64,000 nucleotides of DNA from assembly GCF_000002425.4 (NCBI RefSeq), contig NC_037269.1, forward strand, positions 12,646,675 to 12,710,674, given 5' to 3'. Position 1 is the first letter of the stretch. Every line of letters begins with the position of its first letter. Shown here in pieces: positions 60,391 to 64,000 of this stretch. The DNA is from Physcomitrium patens (taxonomy: Eukaryota > Streptophyta > Bryopsida > Funariales > Funariaceae). A program made the translations under genes and the position numbers. A model generated the notes under the pieces. That model did no database searches. It had not been told where the DNA came from and was given only the letters and a program-made list of their open reading frames with translations.

Positions 60391-61274
60391 GAAATAAAAT
60401 AGACTTTTCTTCAATTCAAACTTAAAAGTACTTTGAGACTTAAAAAATATATTTTTAATTTCATAAACATAAGGATCAAAGGACATACTCAATTAAACTT
60501 CTTTGAAAAATATTGAATCAATAATTAATATTGATTTCGTTACTTAAAGATGGAAATACTTTGAATTCAAGAGAATTATTTTTTGTTGATTAAAAGTTGC
60601 ATTTCCTTCTCTTGGTGCAAAATAAGAATATCTAAAAAATCTTATTATTTTTTGGATCAATAAGTGATCTTGAAATTAAATCTTGATAAGAACATGCTCC
60701 AATATATTTGGCAATAATTCAAAATATGTATCGACATGAAGTATTTAAGGTTTTTGTGATCCATATATATAATGATTAGACTTAAAGTATCTAGATGTTA
60801 ATGCCATTCTTGAAATGAATCCATAATTACAAAAAGATCTTTGTTGTAAATGTCATAGTTAAACTCAGCTGCTCAAAATTTCTAAAAATAAATGACCATC
60901 AATTATTTATGTGTAAATAGGTTTTATTTTTTTAATTAAGAATATTTATTATTTTTTGATAAATTTTTTGTTAGTAAAATAGACTAAAGCTTCTAAATCT
61001 AACAAAGCTAAGACTTTGTGATTTTTTAGTCTTAAATAAATTTTTATTGTAAAACAAGGTGAAGGATTTGAAAGGAGGATATGATCTTTACTAGGCATTG
61101 CAAAAGATTTCAATGGCATACTTCTTATTGTAGTTGGAGAAATTGATTTTTCAACACATCATTGTCTTTAGAAACAATGCTCCTTATTTTGTGGTTGCAT
61201 TGCTTCTTTAGACAACATTGTATAATATGCTTAGCTTCTCCACAATATAGGTACAATCTTTTTTGATAGCATTG
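60391..61274 (-). pseudogene. RNase H and protease remnants of element G
   Basis: 60391-60898 parallels A 8890-9390 (RNase H and following). 60900-61274 parallels the A protease and gag end (LALLDLEALVYFTNKKF for LLDSGASACFLDEQF). The reverse transcriptase between them is deleted. Confidence 0.65.
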
Positions 61275-62079
61275 TCTTAATGTACTTAATTTAAATACAT
61301 TAAAGATATTTAGAAGTTAATTAGTTTTACTTGTAAGATGGGAGGAATATAATGCTAATACATTTATAAATTTGAATAGGATTTAGAGTAAAAGATTATT
61401 ATGTTACATAAATTATTTAAGTTTTGAAGGTATTGCCTTTTAGAGTACATACCCGGATCTATAGGAATTCAAGGTGGATGTTGAAAGAAGATTAGAGATA
61501 GAATATTTCCATCAAGTGGATTTTTTCCTTTGGCTAGTGTCATGTAAGAGGGAGGTTGCCAAAAATTTGACATAATAAGATGAAAGAATAGTTCAAGTTT
61601 TTCTATGCTATCTATTATATTTTCATTTTTTGGTATTGAAATTTTGAGAGAAGATAGATCTTGTCATTAGCTTTTTAATAAGCCTTAATATGCAAGAAGA
61701 AAATTTTTGATGAGAAAGATCTAAGCTAATTTATAGATGGAGGTTTTGAAGGTTGTGAAATTTTAAAAAAATTCTTTCATTTTTTCTAAAATTTATTGTA
61801 AGATTTTAATAATTTAAAATTTATAGTTTGAATTAAGTTTAATGAGCTAAAATTTTCATAGATTAGATTAGTAATAAGTGAGTTATAGGTATTTCAGTAA
61901 AAAGAGGTTTGGATTTAAATTTAGAGTTAGAAATTGGATGCATCTTGGTACAAAAAATAAATTAATCTAAAATTTTTACTTAGCCTTTGGATTGCCTTTT
62001 TATACTTGAATTTATTTAAGATAATATTGTACTTTTTACAAGTCATTTGCAATCAAGTATTCTCCTGAAAAGGCTTGCC
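61275..62079 (-). repeat. Repeat family X, single-unit copy
   Basis: 805 bases, inverted relative to 54850-56460, bounded by a 15-base direct repeat (TTTTTGATAGCATTG ending at 61274; TTCTTGATAGCATTG ending at 62094). Inserted in the gag/pol junction of G. Confidence 0.7.
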
Positions 62080-62094
62080 TTCTTGATAGCATTG

Positions 62095-63027
62095 AATCTT
62101 TTTTTGTTCAATAAGAAGTTTAAAACATATCGTGTCAATTTGCATATATTCCAATCTTGATGAATAAGTTTCTATGAGCTTAGAATCTATAGCCATGGCT
62201 TGACTTGATTTGTACCTCTTCAATCAAATCTTTATTTTTGGTATCTTTTAAAAAATCAATTATCACATATAATAGCTTAAGCAATAAATTGTTTGAGTGA
62301 ATTTTCTCTTAACATTGTCAATAGTAAATCTTTGACATTATTTTTTAATTCATATCAAAATTGATTAATAATTGCTTTATTATTCCAATCTATGTTGTAA
62401 GCAAGGTTTTGGAATTAAGCAACATATATAGTAGCTGAATATGATCTTTATTGTAAAGATATAAGTTTAGTTTCTACTATCTTTTTTTGATCACTTTCCC
62501 AAATATAGTCATGAAGACTTTTAAGAATGAATTTAAAGTATAGAATAGTTATAAATCTTTTTTTTATTGAAGGTAAGAATTAAGAAAGAATATTCATAGA
62601 AAGAAGTGCATTTATAAATTCAACTTTAATAAATCCATCAAAGTATTAAAAAAGATGCAACCTTAGATGGAATTTTATTAATTATAAAAAACTTCAAAAT
62701 TTTGATATTATTCCATCAAAATTCTTATTCCATCAAAATCTTTGGCATACTTATTTTTGCCTCTTTTATACTTATAATAATAAGATAAATTGAATTTAGT
62801 TATGAATTTGATCTATTTGCTTCTTTTAATTGCTCAAATTCTTGGTGTAGACTTAAAAATTTATTATTGACCTCTTCTATAGGCATTGGAATACTACTTC
62901 TATATTTGATGTTAAAAATATGTGAAATTTTTACTCTAAAAGTACTGACAAGCTCATGAAGATTTGTAATGGTTGCAAATATATTATTACTTTTACTAAG
63001 AATAGTATCCATAATTTTTTCTTTCAT
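62095..63027 (-). pseudogene. gag remnant of element G
   Basis: 75 codons are open at 63027-62800 (MKEKIMDTILSKSNNIF, coiled). Further on YVAQFQNLAYNIDWNNKAII and NNVKDLLLTML match the Gag of A. Stops elsewhere. Confidence 0.7.
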
Positions 63028-63280
63028 AAAAAATTCAAAAATAATCTATAAGATAAATTAGATAAAGGTAATTTACAACCATTAATACCAAATAAAAATT
63101 TCTACAAAGAGGGATAGTCCACTTTCTTTAACAAAAAAATCACTATTAAAAAACTGAAATACCAAATTAAAAGTAAATAATTTATAACCTTTAAAATGAA
63201 AGTGGACTATAATAGAATTAAAATAGTCTAATTACTTCTAAAAACAAGATAAAAACAATGAGTTAGCATTCTTATCAAAC

Positions 63281-63812
63281 TATTAATGATATAAATCTTA
63301 AAAAACTAAAAAATAAATATACTCTTGTATTACTTGAAAAAACTAAAAAATTATTTAAACATGATAGAATATTAAATTAGAATGATTATTTTTTAAGAAA
63401 ATAATATTAAAAAGTCTTAAAACATGATTAAAAGCTAAAAAGATATTTACAAGAGAAAAAAAGGCTTCACTTTTGCCTCCATATATACTATCTAATTAAA
63501 AGCTATATAGTAATATTTTGTAAGACCTTCAATATGTGTTCAATTTATAAGATATATGTCATAACTTGCAAAATAATTTTCTTATATATAACACATTATT
63601 AGCTTGTACCACAAGCTACAAATACGTGCAACATGTGGTTAATTTGTTGGCCAAGTTTTTACTCTAATAATTACTTATAAATACATATAAAGGTGAAATT
63701 GCATCTATAAAGATTTTAGAAAGCTTCCTTACAATATCTTATCAAATTAATCTATTTTTACTTATTTATAATATTTAGGTAATTATTGGAATAAATATAT
63801 ATGTCCATGATA
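63281..63812 (-). repeat. 5' LTR of element G
   Basis: 532 bases; the plus strand runs from TATTAATGATATAAATC (TATCAAGGATATG in C) to GTCCATGATA. It contains the conserved TATATATACTATCT promoter block near 63482. Confidence 0.7.
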
Positions 63813-64000
63813 GGTTACTCAATTCATTTGGCAATGATTTCAATCTTAAGTACCAACTTATATCCAAGGTAATTAAAGATGTGAGGTTGTCTAATCTATT
63901 TGGAAATAATGTCAAGTTTTTCACCCATTGATATCTAAGTTTTTTAAATAAAAAAGACTTTCTATTCATATTAATAATGATCTAAATTTCATGTAGTCTC
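63813..64000. other. Right edge, nothing recognised
   Basis: AT-rich sequence outside element G. A 64-codon open frame on the minus strand (MNRKSFLFKKLRYQWVKN) contains an LxxLxxL-like spacing but is too short to call. Confidence 0.3.

Larger units (their letters stand above)
52091..63812 (-). mobile_element. Element G: decayed chromovirus split by repeats X, Y and Z
   Basis: Minus-strand order from right to left: 5' LTR 63812-63281, leader, gag 63027-62095, protease and RNase H 61274-60391 (reverse transcriptase deleted), integrase and chromodomain 54185-53040, extra gene 52962-52515, 3' LTR up to 52477. Insertions at 54186-60390 and 61275-62079. No outer target duplication could be verified because the 3' LTR is truncated on its left. 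Confidence 0.75.

Noticed and set aside
1..64000. tRNA, rRNA or small-RNA genes
   Set aside because: No cloverleaf, conserved rRNA stretch or promoter pair was recognised by eye; a covariance-model scan would be decisive.

Overview
The window is nuclear DNA of a land plant. It has GT-AG introns and two genes for plastid functions (a farnesol/phytol kinase and the plastid-division receptor PDV2). The rest is very AT-rich and packed with nested, point-mutated LTR retrotransposons. The retroelement style (Ty3/gypsy chromoviruses plus a fungal-like gypsy lineage) fits a bryophyte, most likely a moss; this is inference.

Layout. 1-3099 (minus): 5' part of a gene for a B-family DNA polymerase resembling the delta catalytic subunit, running off the left edge, with its exonuclease Exo I motif replaced. 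3100-5560: upstream region and AT-rich spacer. 5561-29416: a decayed Ty1/copia element (E) split by younger insertions: an almost intact chromovirus (A, 6459-12831), a decayed chromovirus (C, 13865-24795) that itself carries a probable solo LTR and another chromovirus (D, 18187-23843), and a repeat-family piece (Y, about 25217-26950). Target-site duplications support A, C and D. 29417-38740: a gene island of normal base composition with the kinase gene (minus, 6 exons) and PDV2 (plus, 2 exons) head to head. 38741-51250: decayed chromovirus F (minus), split by a young fungal-like Ty3/gypsy element H (plus, 41085-49914). 51280-64000: decayed repeat Z and chromovirus G (minus), itself split by repeat families X, Y and Z.

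How the parts work. The two island genes serve plastids: one salvages isoprenoid alcohols, the other positions the division ring. The chromoviruses encode Gag, protease, reverse transcriptase, RNase H, integrase and a C-terminal chromodomain. All five copies also carry a small extra gene between the chromodomain and the 3' LTR, which I do not recognise. It is the best candidate here for something undescribed. Other notable points are the exonuclease-altered polymerase, heat-shock-element arrays in the LTR of element D, the fungal-like gypsy lineage, and decay dominated by C-to-T/G-to-A changes that weakens toward the gene island.
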